Origin: an uncultured Lachnospiraceae bacterium
GTDB lineage: Bacteria; Bacillota; Clostridia; Lachnospirales; Lachnospiraceae
NCBI GenBank assembly: GCA_947626365.1
Contig: CANQRW010000027.1
Span: forward strand, 1-38,665
DNA length: 38,665 nucleotides
Reading direction: 5' to 3'
In this document: positions 1 to 7,664 of the stretch, piece by piece
Position numbering within the stretch: position 1 is the first letter of the stretch
Layout of the letters: the number at the start of each line of letters is the position of its first letter
Notes under the pieces: generated by a model
What the model saw: the letters and a program-made list of their open reading frames with translations, nothing else
Databases searched by the model: none
Told to the model about the DNA's origin: nothing
Translations under genes and position numbers: made by a program

Positions 1-76
1 TTAAGTTGAACCGCCGTATGCCGAACGGCACGTACTGGTGGTGTGAGAGGGCGGAGAAAATCCGCCCTACTCGATT
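1..76 (+). mobile_element. 3' end of a group II intron (domains V and VI)
   Basis: Positions 8-45 fold as the short hairpin of intron domain V, with the GCC-GAAC-GGC tip and the following GTGTGAGAG joiner that I recall from bacterial group IIC-like introns. Positions 48-68 form a perfect 8-bp stem with a GAAAA loop, fitting domain VI. The trailing CTACTCGAT contains a candidate branch-point A at 69 and the usual intron 3' terminus near 75. The domain V 3' strand carries an extra T near position 36 compared with the form I remember. The rest of the intron and any reverse transcriptase would lie left of the window. Confidence 0.7.
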
Positions 77-126
77 ATTCAAAATTTCACCACTGTAATA
101 TTTCTGCAGCAGCCCTTTCCTGTGGT

Positions 127-1155
127 CTACAGTCCCTCGGCGATCTCATAGATGAGCCGTTCAGAATCCTCCCAGCCCAGGCAGGGGTCGGTGATAGACT
201 TGCCGTAGCAGTGCTCGCCGATCTTCTGGGAGCCTTCCTCCAGGTAGCTTTCGATCATGACGCCCTTCACCAGTTCGCTGATCTCGGAAGAGTGGCGGCG
301 GCTGTGAAGAACCTCCTTCACGATGCGGATCTGCTCCTTGTACTGCTTGCCGGAGTTGGAATGGTTGGCGTCCACGATGCAGGCCTTGTTCTGGACATTC
401 CGCTCCTGATAGAGCTGGTGCAGCAGGATCAGGTCCTCGTAGTGATAATTGGGCAGGTTCTGACCGTGCTTGTTGACGGCGCCCCGCAGGATGGTGTGGG
501 TCAGAGGATTGCCCGGTGTGTGGACCTCATAACCGCGGAAGATGAACTCGTGGGCGCCCTGGGCGGCCACCACGGAGTTGAGCATGACGGTCAGGTCTCC
601 GCTGGTAGGGTTTTTCATGCCTACAGGCACGTCGCAGCCGCTGGCCACCAGACGGTGCTGCTGGTTTTCCACGGAGCGGGCGCCTACGGCAATGTAGGAC
701 ATGATATCCGACAGATACCGGAGGTTGTCCGGATAGAGCATCTCGTCGGCTGTGGTCAGTCCGGTCTCCTGGACTACACGCATATGCATCCGGCGGATAG
801 CGATGATTCCTTCGAACATGTTCGGCTTTTTCTCCGGGTCCGGCTGGTGAAGCAGGCCCTTGTAGCCTTCTCCCGTAGTCCGCGGTTTGTTCGTATAGAC
901 CCGGGGAATAAGGATCAGTTTGTCCTTCACCTTCTCCTGAATGGGAACCAGACGGCTCACATACTCCAGAACCGGATCCTCGTGGTCTGCGGAGCAGGGG
1001 CCGATGATCACCAAAAACTTGTCGCTTTCGCCCGCGAAGACCTTTCGTATCTCCTCATCCCTTTGGGCTTTGACTTCCGCCATGCCTTTGGGCAAGGGAA
1101 ACTGCTCCCGAATCTCTTCCGGAGTCGGGAGCTTGCTGATAAATTCTAATCCCAT
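127..1155 (-). CDS. aroF: 3-deoxy-7-phosphoheptulonate (DAHP) synthase, class I
   Basis: This enzyme condenses phosphoenolpyruvate with erythrose 4-phosphate, the first step of the shikimate pathway for aromatic amino acids, in the cytoplasm. The 342-residue product has the class I AroF/G/H hallmarks in order: GPCSADHE near residue 52, PRVYTNKPRTT, GARSVENQQHR, GMKNPTSGD, VDANHSNSGKQ and a C-terminal ESYLEEGSQ. Length is normal for the family. I start at the second of two close ATGs (1155) because AAGGAG lies 7 bases upstream of it, while only one base separates it from the ATG at 1161. The gene converges on the intron end at its 3' side. Which AroF/G/H feedback type it is cannot be told. Confidence 0.95.
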   Translation of the reverse strand: MGLEFISKLPTPEEIREQFPLPKGMAEVKAQRDEEIRKVFAGESDKFLVIIGPCSADHEDPVLEYVSRLVPIQEKVKDKLILIPRVYTNKPRTTGEGYKGLLHQPDPEKKPNMFEGIIAIRRMHMRVVQETGLTTADEMLYPDNLRYLSDIMSYIAVGARSVENQQHRLVASGCDVPVGMKNPTSGDLTVMLNSVVAAQGAHEFIFRGYEVHTPGNPLTHTILRGAVNKHGQNLPNYHYEDLILLHQLYQERNVQNKACIVDANHSNSGKQYKEQIRIVKEVLHSRRHSSEISELVKGVMIESYLEEGSQKIGEHCYGKSITDPCLGWEDSERLIYEIAEGL

Positions 1156-1246
1156 AATCATTCTCCTTGTAAGCCATGCAAAATCAGTATAACGCCGGGA
1201 TGCGGAGAAATTGCTGCGTACAAATTCTGCCGCAGAGCCGCCGTAT

Positions 1247-1672
1247 TCATTGTCTCGGGAAATCGGCGATTCCGTCGCCGTCGATGTCGATGGGACCCGG
1301 ACCGGGGCCGCCGTAGAATTCCTTGCCTACCACATTCCACTGATTGCGGCAGTTTTCCACCGCGATGGAGAGCATCTTGCGGATCTTCATAGGTTCTTTG
1401 ATATTCTTCAGAGTGAAATCCGGCGTGGAATCAACCCGGGTCTTCAGGATGATATCGCCGGTTCCGAAGAGTTTTCCCCAGAGACTCTGCCGGAAGGTGA
1501 TATCCACCACCCGGTACAGAAGGATCTGTTCCACTGTGGTATTCAAAAATCCCTGCTTGCACATCAGACAGTCATCTTCAATGTAATAGGTAGTAAAACT
1601 GATGGGGAACCAGAGATGATGTTTCTTATCTTTCCATAAGATCTTGCTTTCGCCAGTGCTCTCAGATGCCAT
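1247..1672 (-). CDS. PH-domain (bPH_2-like) protein
   Basis: A 141-residue soluble protein with no signal peptide or membrane segment. Residues about 22-95 look like a bacterial pleckstrin-homology fold: a first strand pair (TTYYIEDDCLMCKQG), then RVVDITFRQSLWGKLFGTGDI and a closing strand ILKTR, the pattern of bPH_2/YdbS-like domains. Unlike YdbS and YdbT it lacks the transmembrane helices, so a membrane role is uncertain. The acidic, Gly/Pro-rich tail (GGPGPGPIDIDGDG) is unusual. AAGGAG lies 7 bases before the ATG and a good promoter lies just upstream. It is read in the same direction as aroF but 90 bases apart, so co-transcription is possible. Function unknown. Confidence 0.8.
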   Translation of the reverse strand: MASESTGESKILWKDKKHHLWFPISFTTYYIEDDCLMCKQGFLNTTVEQILLYRVVDITFRQSLWGKLFGTGDIILKTRVDSTPDFTLKNIKEPMKIRKMLSIAVENCRNQWNVVGKEFYGGPGPGPIDIDGDGIADFPRQ

Positions 1673-1719
1673 AACAATACTCCTTTCACACAGCTTTTCT
1701 TTTCGTAATATCAGCCCCT

Positions 1720-1748
1720 ATTCTATCACGGGAAACAAAAGATGTAAA
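1720..1748 (-). promoter_or_regulatory. Sigma-A type promoter of the PH-domain gene
   Basis: Read on the minus strand: TTTACA (-35), 17-base spacer, TAGAAT (-10). It lies about 50 bases upstream of the start codon at 1672. Confidence 0.55.
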
Positions 1749-1840
1749 GGAAAAAGAGGACGCCTATTTTTGAAAAACTCCGAGTGAAGTGCAAAACTGC
1801 ACGGAAAAATTGCGTGCCTCAGACAAAGACCTGACGAATC

Positions 1841-1868
1841 TTGACATCCCAGGGCGCGATGTTATAAT
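1841..1868 (+). promoter_or_regulatory. Sigma-A promoter of the fucosidase gene
   Basis: TTGACA, 16-base spacer, TATAAT, which is consensus in both hexamers. It predicts a 5' leader of about 85 bases. A small inverted repeat (GTGCA/TGCAC, 1789-1802) lies upstream and could be a regulator site, but it is weak. Confidence 0.75.
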
Positions 1869-1962
1869 TGGTTTTGCGTGATATTTTACTTTTCGGGGTC
1901 GTTTCAGAAATATTCGCCGCGGCGATTCTGCGGCAGCCCCATGTTTAAGAAGGAGTTTTTCT

Positions 1963-3444
1963 ATGAACGCGATGGACCGCAAGGCATATTTGGAAAAAAT
2001 CAATGAAGTCATTGCCCGGGGCCGTTTTAAGGATACCTGGGAATCCCTGTCGCAGTACCGGACGCCGGAATGGTACCGGGACGCGAAATTCGGAATCTTT
2101 ATTCATTGGGGCGTGTACAGTGTTCCCGCCTTTGGCAACGAATGGTATTCCGGCAAGATGTACATTCAGGGGAGCCGTGAATTCGAGCATCATATCAAGA
2201 CCTATGGCCCCCACAAGGAGTTCGGCTATAAGGACTTTATCCCGCTCTTTACCGCGGAGCGGTTTGACCCGGAGGAATGGGCAGCGCTTTTTCGCGAGGC
2301 GGGGGCCCGCTATGTAGTCCCTGTAGCCGAGCATCACGATGGCTTTCAGATGTACCGCAGCGACCTTTCCGAGTGGAATGCCTGGGAAAAGGGACCGCGC
2401 CGTGATGTCCTGGGAGAGCTGAAGACCGCCTGCGAGGCAGAAAATCTCTTTTTCTGCGCTTCCTCCCACCGCGTGGAACATTGGTTTTTCATGGGACACG
2501 GCAAAGAATTTGATTCCGACGTCAAGGAACCGCTGCGCCTGGGTGATTTTTACTGGCCCGCCATGCCGGAGCCTCCCCATTACGACCTCTTCAGTACCCC
2601 GGCGCCTACGGATGAGTTTCTCACCGACTGGCTTCTGCGCTGCTGCGAGATCGTAGACCGCTATCAGCCCCGCCTGTTATATTTCGACTGGTGGATCCTG
2701 CACAGCGCGGTTGCGCCTTATCTTCGCAAATTTGCCGCCTATTACTATAATCGGGCGGAGCAGGAGGGCTATGAGCCTGTCCTGTGTTACAAGCATGACG
2801 CTTTTCCCTTTGGCTGCGCCACGGTGGACGTGGAACGGGGACAGTTTGCGGAGTGCAAGCCTTATCCCTGGCAGACGGACACCGCCTGCGCCTACAATTC
2901 CTGGGGCTATACCGAAAATAACCGCTATAAAGATCCGGCGGATATCCTGCGGGATTTCATTGACATTGTCAGCAAGAACGGCTGCCTTCTCTTAAATATC
3001 GGCCCCCGCGCCGACGGTACCATTACCGAAGAAGACCGGCATATCCTCCAGACGATCGGCCGCTGGCTTTCTGTCAATGGCGAGGCCATCTATCAGTCTC
3101 GTCCCTGGCGCGTATCCGCTGAAGGACCGACACAGATTCCTGAGGGGCAGTTTACCGATAAAATTTCCAGAGAATACACTTCCGCGGACGTCCGTTATAC
3201 CTGCCGCGGGGATTCCATTTACGCCTTCGTCCTGCGCTACCCGGACTCCGGCAGCGTCGATTTTCCCGCCCTGGGGGAGAGAGACGCTTCCTCCAAGCCC
3301 AATTTCCATGGCATCATTAAGGAAATCACCATGCTGGGCAGCGAAACGCCTCTGCAGTGGAGCCGCGACGAAAGCGCTCTCCATATCCAGGCCCCCGCCA
3401 GGGACGACCCGTCTCCCGCCGTTTTCCGCGTAAAGATGGCGTAA
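1963..3444 (+). CDS. Alpha-L-fucosidase, glycoside hydrolase family 29
   Basis: Hydrolyses terminal alpha-L-fucose from glycans. The 493-residue protein has GH29 landmarks: AKFGIFIHWG (41-50), VAEHHDGFQM (121-130) and LYFDWW (239-244), where D242 is the likely nucleophile. A C-terminal beta-rich part follows from about residue 385. There is no signal peptide, so it should act in the cytoplasm on small imported fuco-oligosaccharides rather than on intact mucin. AAGGAG lies 7 bases before the ATG. The gene is monocistronic, between a consensus promoter and a strong terminator. No transporter or fucose catabolism gene is near. The acid/base residue is less conserved in GH29 and I did not assign it. 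Confidence 0.93.
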   Translation: MNAMDRKAYLEKINEVIARGRFKDTWESLSQYRTPEWYRDAKFGIFIHWGVYSVPAFGNEWYSGKMYIQGSREFEHHIKTYGPHKEFGYKDFIPLFTAERFDPEEWAALFREAGARYVVPVAEHHDGFQMYRSDLSEWNAWEKGPRRDVLGELKTACEAENLFFCASSHRVEHWFFMGHGKEFDSDVKEPLRLGDFYWPAMPEPPHYDLFSTPAPTDEFLTDWLLRCCEIVDRYQPRLLYFDWWILHSAVAPYLRKFAAYYYNRAEQEGYEPVLCYKHDAFPFGCATVDVERGQFAECKPYPWQTDTACAYNSWGYTENNRYKDPADILRDFIDIVSKNGCLLLNIGPRADGTITEEDRHILQTIGRWLSVNGEAIYQSRPWRVSAEGPTQIPEGQFTDKISREYTSADVRYTCRGDSIYAFVLRYPDSGSVDFPALGERDASSKPNFHGIIKEITMLGSETPLQWSRDESALHIQAPARDDPSPAVFRVKMA

Positions 3445-3502
3445 TACCGCGCTGTTTCTCTGGGAATTGAAGCAAAAAAGCAGGGGCTTATATTACGTCA
3501 GT

Positions 3503-3541
3503 ATGCAAAAAGAGCGCCAGTGACGCTCTTTTTGCATTTTC
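3503..3541 (+). terminator. Intrinsic terminator after the fucosidase gene
   Basis: Perfect 14-bp stem (3503-3516 with 3524-3537) around a 7-base loop, followed by T residues. The A-rich 5' arm and T-rich 3' arm make it potentially bidirectional. Confidence 0.85.
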
Positions 3542-3552
3542 GAAAAATCCTC

Positions 3553-3581
3553 TTGAAATCCCTTGATAAGTATTATACAAT
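3553..3581 (+). promoter_or_regulatory. Promoter of the decarboxylase operon
   Basis: TTGAAA (3553-3558), 17-base spacer, TACAAT (3576-3581). An overlapping TATAAT at 3582-3587 has poor spacing. The leader of about 85 bases (to 3674) contains a small CAGG/CCTG hairpin near 3620-3640. I recognise no known riboswitch there. Confidence 0.6.
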
Positions 3582-3674
3582 TATAATCGGCAGAAAATGG
3601 ATACACTGGGTTGGAGCCAGGGATGCAGAACCTGACGCCTTCCCGATCAATATTTTAAAATGGAGGACTGCAAA

Positions 3675-5129
3675 ATGAGTAATTCAGCACAAACTTCAGC
3701 AAGCAGCAGAATCAGCAGACTGCTTGATGAAAACAGTTTTGTTGAAGTCGGCGCTTATGTGACAGCCAGAAATACAGACTTCAACATGACAGGCAAGGAC
3801 ACACCGGCTGACGGCGTCGTGACAGGTTACGGCACCATCGACGGCTGCCTTGTGTATGTGTTCAGCCAGGACGCATCCGTGCTGGGTGGTTCCATGGGAG
3901 AGATGCATGCCAGGAAGATTTCCAACATCTATTCCATGGCCATGAAGATGGGTGCACCGGTGATCGGCCTGGTGGACTGTGCAGGCCTGAGGCTTCAGGA
4001 GGCCACAGACGCGCTGCATGGTTTCGGCGAATTGTATCACAATCAGACCATGGCATCCGGAGTCATTCCGCAGATTTACGGGGTGTTCGGAACCTGCGGC
4101 GGCGGCATGGCGGTTTCTGCGGCTATGGCCGACTTCACATTTATGGAGGAGAAAAAAGCAAAACTATTTGTCAACGCTCCCAATGCCATCGACGACAACT
4201 ATGTGGGCAAATGTGATACTTCTTCCGCTGCTTTCCAGGGAGAGAAGGCTGGTGTTGTGGATTTTGCAGGCAGCGAGGATGAGATTCTGTCCCAGATCCG
4301 CTCACTGGTTTCCATTCTGCCGGCCAACAATGAAGATGATATGTCCTATGATGAGTGCACAGACGATCTGAACCGGGTATGTGCGGACCTGGCGGGCTGT
4401 GTGGGAGATACGGCGATGGCTCTTTCCCAGATCTCCGACGAGGGTTTCTTCTTTGAGACCAAGGCCATGTACGCTCCGGCTATGGTGACCGGATTTATTC
4501 GTCTGAATGGCAATACCGTAGGCTGTGTAGCCAACAGAAGCGAGAGTTACGGCGCGGATGGTGAGAAGAAAGCAGACTATGAGCCGGTTCTGACAGCCAG
4601 CGGCTGCTGGAAGGCGGCTGAGTTCGTGAAGTTCTGCGACGCGTTTAACATTCCCGTTCTGACCCTGGTAAATGTAAAGGGATATAAAGCTGATATGTGC
4701 AGCGAGAGAAATATGGCCAGAGCAGCAGCAGCACTGACCTATGCTTTCGCGGACGCAAGCGTACCTAAGGTGACTGTCATCATCGGACAGGCATACGGAA
4801 CCGCTTATCTGACCATGGCAAGCAAGGCCACCGGAGCGGATCTGGTATACGCGTGGCCCACGGCGGCTATCGGCATGATGGATGCTCAGGCAGCGGCCAA
4901 GATCATGTACGCGGATGAAATAGCGGCAGCTGATAATTCCGTAGCCCTGATCAATGAGAAGGCGGCAGAGTATCAGAAGCTTCAGGCAAGCGCGGAAGCG
5001 GCAGCCAGAAGAGGCTATGTAGATGATATCATCCAGCCGGAAGACACCAGGAAGCGTGTCATTGCCGCGCTTGAGATGTTATTCACAAAGAGAGAGGATC
5101 GTCCGGCCAAGAAGCATGGCACGATCTGA
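3675..5129 (+). CDS. Acyl-CoA carboxyltransferase subunit (12S/MmdA-like)
   Basis: A crotonase-fold carboxyltransferase that moves CO2 between an acyl-CoA and biotin, as in methylmalonyl-CoA decarboxylase alpha, the transcarboxylase 12S subunit and propionyl-CoA carboxylase beta. The 484-residue product has two homologous halves. The N half carries SQDASVLGGSMGEMHARKI and the glycine-rich FGTCGGGMA; the C half carries VNVKGY and a Gly/Ala-rich AYGTAYLTMASK segment. It is slightly shorter than the roughly 510 residues typical of MmdA. I start at 3675 because GGAGG lies 8 bases upstream; an ATG at 3660 overlaps that ribosome site. First gene of a five-gene operon with a Na+ pump and a second carboxyltransferase. 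The acyl-CoA substrate (methylmalonyl- or malonyl-CoA) cannot be fixed. Confidence 0.85.
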   Translation: MSNSAQTSASSRISRLLDENSFVEVGAYVTARNTDFNMTGKDTPADGVVTGYGTIDGCLVYVFSQDASVLGGSMGEMHARKISNIYSMAMKMGAPVIGLVDCAGLRLQEATDALHGFGELYHNQTMASGVIPQIYGVFGTCGGGMAVSAAMADFTFMEEKKAKLFVNAPNAIDDNYVGKCDTSSAAFQGEKAGVVDFAGSEDEILSQIRSLVSILPANNEDDMSYDECTDDLNRVCADLAGCVGDTAMALSQISDEGFFFETKAMYAPAMVTGFIRLNGNTVGCVANRSESYGADGEKKADYEPVLTASGCWKAAEFVKFCDAFNIPVLTLVNVKGYKADMCSERNMARAAAALTYAFADASVPKVTVIIGQAYGTAYLTMASKATGADLVYAWPTAAIGMMDAQAAAKIMYADEIAAADNSVALINEKAAEYQKLQASAEAAARRGYVDDIIQPEDTRKRVIAALEMLFTKREDRPAKKHGTI

Positions 5130-5146
5130 GGCGAGGTGACAGGCGT

Positions 5147-5926
5147 ATGAAACAGATCAAGAAACATTTAATATGGATACTTTGCATGGCAGCATGCCTG
5201 TTCTCACTGACCGCCTGCGGCAGCAGCGCTGATGATTCTTCCGATGTGGATCCTATGACGGCTGCTTCTCTGGAGCAGCAGAGCAGCACGATTCTGAATG
5301 ATATCGCGGCTATGACGGATGAGCAGATCGATATGGTGATCGAGCAGAACGCGGAGTATGGCTCCGCAGGTCTTGCCTCAGGACTTGAGAGCTACAAGAA
5401 TCTGAGAGATGACCTGGGCGCTTATGTGTCTTCCGAAGCCGGTACGGTAAAAACCACGGATGAAGGCTATGAGATTTCCATTCCCACCCAGTTTGAGAAG
5501 AGAGCCTGTGAGTTCGTCATCGATGTGGATAAGCAGCTTACCACCATTACCAATGTGGCGTTCAATCCGGTCTATACGGTGGGAGAGAACATGACGAAGG
5601 CGGCCCTCAATACCCTGATGGGCATGGGCACCGTATTCGCCGTGCTGATCTTTATCAGCCTTCTGATCAGCTGCTTTAAGTATATCAGCGTATTTGAGAA
5701 CAAGATGAAAGCCAAAGCGGCGGCAGCGGCTCCGGCCCCGGCTCCCATTCCTGTACCGGCTCCCATTCCCGCGGCGGAAGAGAACCTGACAGACGATCTG
5801 GAACTGGTGGCGGTGATCACGGCGGCTATCGCGGCAGCGACCGAGGCGGCAGGGGCAGTTCCCGCGGACGGGCTTGTGGTCCGTTCTATCCGGCGGGTAC
5901 CCGGCAGCAAGTGGAAAAAAGCGTAA
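5147..5926 (+). CDS. OadG-family Na+ decarboxylase gamma subunit with lipoprotein N-terminus
   Basis: Membrane subunit that assembles the Na+-pumping decarboxylase. Residues 1-25 are a lipoprotein signal peptide ending in the lipobox LTAC (C25). Residues about 35-150 form an extracytoplasmic domain not found in classic 80-100-residue OadG. One transmembrane helix follows (about 153-182, LMGMGTVFAVLIFISLLISC), then an Ala/Pro linker. The C-terminus has the OadG signature ELVAVITAAIAA and VVRSIRRVPGSKW. In this orientation the tail would be cytoplasmic. GAGGTG lies 8 bases before the ATG, and the gene begins 17 bases after the carboxyltransferase. At 259 residues it is about three times the classic size. 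Confidence 0.85.
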   Translation: MKQIKKHLIWILCMAACLFSLTACGSSADDSSDVDPMTAASLEQQSSTILNDIAAMTDEQIDMVIEQNAEYGSAGLASGLESYKNLRDDLGAYVSSEAGTVKTTDEGYEISIPTQFEKRACEFVIDVDKQLTTITNVAFNPVYTVGENMTKAALNTLMGMGTVFAVLIFISLLISCFKYISVFENKMKAKAAAAAPAPAPIPVPAPIPAAEENLTDDLELVAVITAAIAAATEAAGAVPADGLVVRSIRRVPGSKWKKA

Positions 5927-5947
5927 TTATTTTAGGAGGATTCTATC

Positions 5948-6319
5948 ATGAAAAATTATACAATCACAGTCAATGGCAATGTTTATGAAGTAACGGTTGA
6001 AGAAGGCGCTTCCACAGGTGCCGCTCCCGCAGCAGCCCCCAAGGCGGCTCCTAAGGCCGCTCCCGCGGCAGCTCCCAAGGCAGCCGCTCCCGCAGGCGCT
6101 CAGGGTTCTGTCGTTGTCTCCGCTCCTATGCCCGGCAAGATCCTTGGCGTGAAGGCTTCCGTAGGCCAGGCAGTTAAGAAGGGTGAGGTTATCATGATTC
6201 TGGAAGCCATGAAGATGGAGAACGACATCGTGGCTCCCTCCGACGGAACCATTGCCAGCATCAACGCGGCAGTAGGCGACGCCGTAGAGTCCGGTGCAAC
6301 GCTGGCTACATTAAACTAG
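5948..6319 (+). CDS. Biotin carboxyl carrier protein (1.3S-like)
   Basis: Carries CO2 on biotin between the carboxyltransferases and the OadB pump. The 123-residue protein has a short N-terminal beta segment (MKNYTITVNGNVYEV), a flexible Ala/Pro/Lys linker (about 25-52) and a biotinyl domain (about 54-123) with the attachment motif EAMKMEN, K89 being the biotinylated lysine. AGGAGG precedes the ATG at 8 bases. Because the 5S-like gene at 7665 lacks its own biotin domain, this carrier probably serves both carboxyltransferases. Confidence 0.95.
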   Translation: MKNYTITVNGNVYEVTVEEGASTGAAPAAAPKAAPKAAPAAAPKAAAPAGAQGSVVVSAPMPGKILGVKASVGQAVKKGEVIMILEAMKMENDIVAPSDGTIASINAAVGDAVESGATLATLN

Positions 6320-6363
6320 GAATCGCGTAACGTAAAACGCAGGTTCCAGATGGAGGGATTAAC

Positions 6364-7515
6364 ATGGAATATATTACAACAACAATGTCGAATCTTCTTC
6401 AGCAGACGGCGTTTTTGAACCTGACCGGCGGTAACCTTCTTATGATCGCGGTGGCCTGCTTTTTCCTGTATCTGGCCATCCGGAGAGGGTTTGAACCGTT
6501 ACTGCTGGTGCCCATCGCATTCGGTATGCTTCTGGTAAACATTTATCCGGATATCATGGTGCACCCGGAGGATTCTTCAACGGGCACAGGCGGCCTTTTG
6601 TACTACTTCTTCCAGCTGGATGAGTGGGCAATCCTGCCGTCTCTGATTTTCATGGGCGTAGGCGCCCAGACAGACTTTGGCCCGCTGATCGCCAACCCCA
6701 AAAGCTTCCTGCTTGGCGCAGCGGCTCAGTTCGGTATCTATTCCGCATACTTTATGGCAATTTTCATGGGCTTCAACGACAAGGCCGCAGCCGCCATCTC
6801 CATTATCGGCGGCGCCGATGGCCCTACGTCCATCTTCCTTGCCAGTAAATTAGGCCAGACCGGCCTGATGGGCCCCATCGCCGTGGCGGCATATTCCTAC
6901 ATGGCTCTGGTTCCCATTATCCAGCCGCCTATCATGAAACTGTTCACCACCGAGGAAGAGCGGAAGATCAAGATGGAGCAGCTTCGTCCCGTATCCAAAC
7001 TGGAGAAGATCCTGTTCCCGATCATCGTTACCATCGTGGTATGTCTGATCCTGCCGTCCACAGCTCCTCTGGTAGGTATGCTGATGCTGGGCAACCTGTT
7101 CCGTGAGAGCGGTGTGGTGAAGCAGCTGACTGAGACCGCCAGCAACGCCATGATGTACATCGTGGTTATCCTGCTGGGTACGTCTGTAGGCGCTACCACC
7201 AGCGCCGAGGCTTTCCTGAACCTGGATACCATCAAGATCGTTGCCCTGGGCCTGATCGCTTTCGCGGTAGGTACGGCGGCCGGCGTCCTGTTCGGCAAGG
7301 CTATGTGCAAGATTACCGGTGGAAAGATCAATCCGCTGATCGGCTCCGCAGGCGTGTCCGCGGTTCCCATGGCGGCCCGTGTATCCCAGAAGGTAGGTTC
7401 TCAGGCGGATCCCACCAACTTCCTGCTGATGCACGCTATGGGTCCCAACGTGGCCGGCGTTATCGGTACGGCAGTTGCGGCCGGTACCTTTATGGCTATC
7501 TTCGGTGTGAAATAA
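6364..7515 (+). CDS. oadB: Na+-translocating decarboxylase beta subunit
   Basis: Integral membrane protein that decarboxylates carboxybiotin and exports Na+. The 383 residues include many hydrophobic segments and the family hallmarks GFEPLLLVPIAFG, GVGAQTDFGPLIANP, GGADGPTSIFLASKLG and near the C-terminus NFLLMHAMGPNVAGVIG. The Asp in GGADGPTS corresponds to the residue linked to Na+ and proton handling in OadB. Length is normal. GGAGGG lies just upstream of the ATG. Equivalent subunits are called MmdB or GcdB depending on the partner, so the oadB symbol is by convention only. Confidence 0.94.
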   Translation: MEYITTTMSNLLQQTAFLNLTGGNLLMIAVACFFLYLAIRRGFEPLLLVPIAFGMLLVNIYPDIMVHPEDSSTGTGGLLYYFFQLDEWAILPSLIFMGVGAQTDFGPLIANPKSFLLGAAAQFGIYSAYFMAIFMGFNDKAAAAISIIGGADGPTSIFLASKLGQTGLMGPIAVAAYSYMALVPIIQPPIMKLFTTEEERKIKMEQLRPVSKLEKILFPIIVTIVVCLILPSTAPLVGMLMLGNLFRESGVVKQLTETASNAMMYIVVILLGTSVGATTSAEAFLNLDTIKIVALGLIAFAVGTAAGVLFGKAMCKITGGKINPLIGSAGVSAVPMAARVSQKVGSQADPTNFLLMHAMGPNVAGVIGTAVAAGTFMAIFGVK

Positions 7516-7526
7516 GCCATTCACCG

Positions 7527-7627
7527 ACAGGCCCGGCTGCGCTGGCAGCCGTCGGAGCGCCGAAGGCGCGGGCCTGTGAGTGAGAGAGAGGCGGACGGCC
7601 CGGCTGTGCGGACAGCCGGCGGCCCGC
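7527..7627 (+). repeat. Structured GC-rich spacer between oadB and the 5S-like gene
   Basis: A 9-bp outer stem (7527-7535 with 7569-7577) encloses two hairpins (GGCTGC/GCAGCC at 7535-7550 and GCGCC/GGCGC at 7557-7569), which would make a three-way junction. A second hairpin with an 8-bp stem follows (7600-7607 with 7612-7619). The 22-base segments at 7530-7551 and 7597-7618 are near copies, so the hairpin appears duplicated. There is no T-run, so it is not a classical terminator. It may set mRNA stability or stoichiometry of the last gene. Confidence 0.7.
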
Positions 7628-7664
7628 AGATAAGATATATTGAAAATTGACAGGAGGTAATACA

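Noticed and set aside
43-1149. Long plus-strand ORF opposite aroF
   Set aside because: It is the shadow of the DAHP synthase gene, whose motifs are unmistakable on the minus strand.
3590-3674. Possible riboswitch in the decarboxylase leader
   Set aside because: Only a short hairpin is visible; no conserved cobalamin, biotin or other riboswitch core was recognised.
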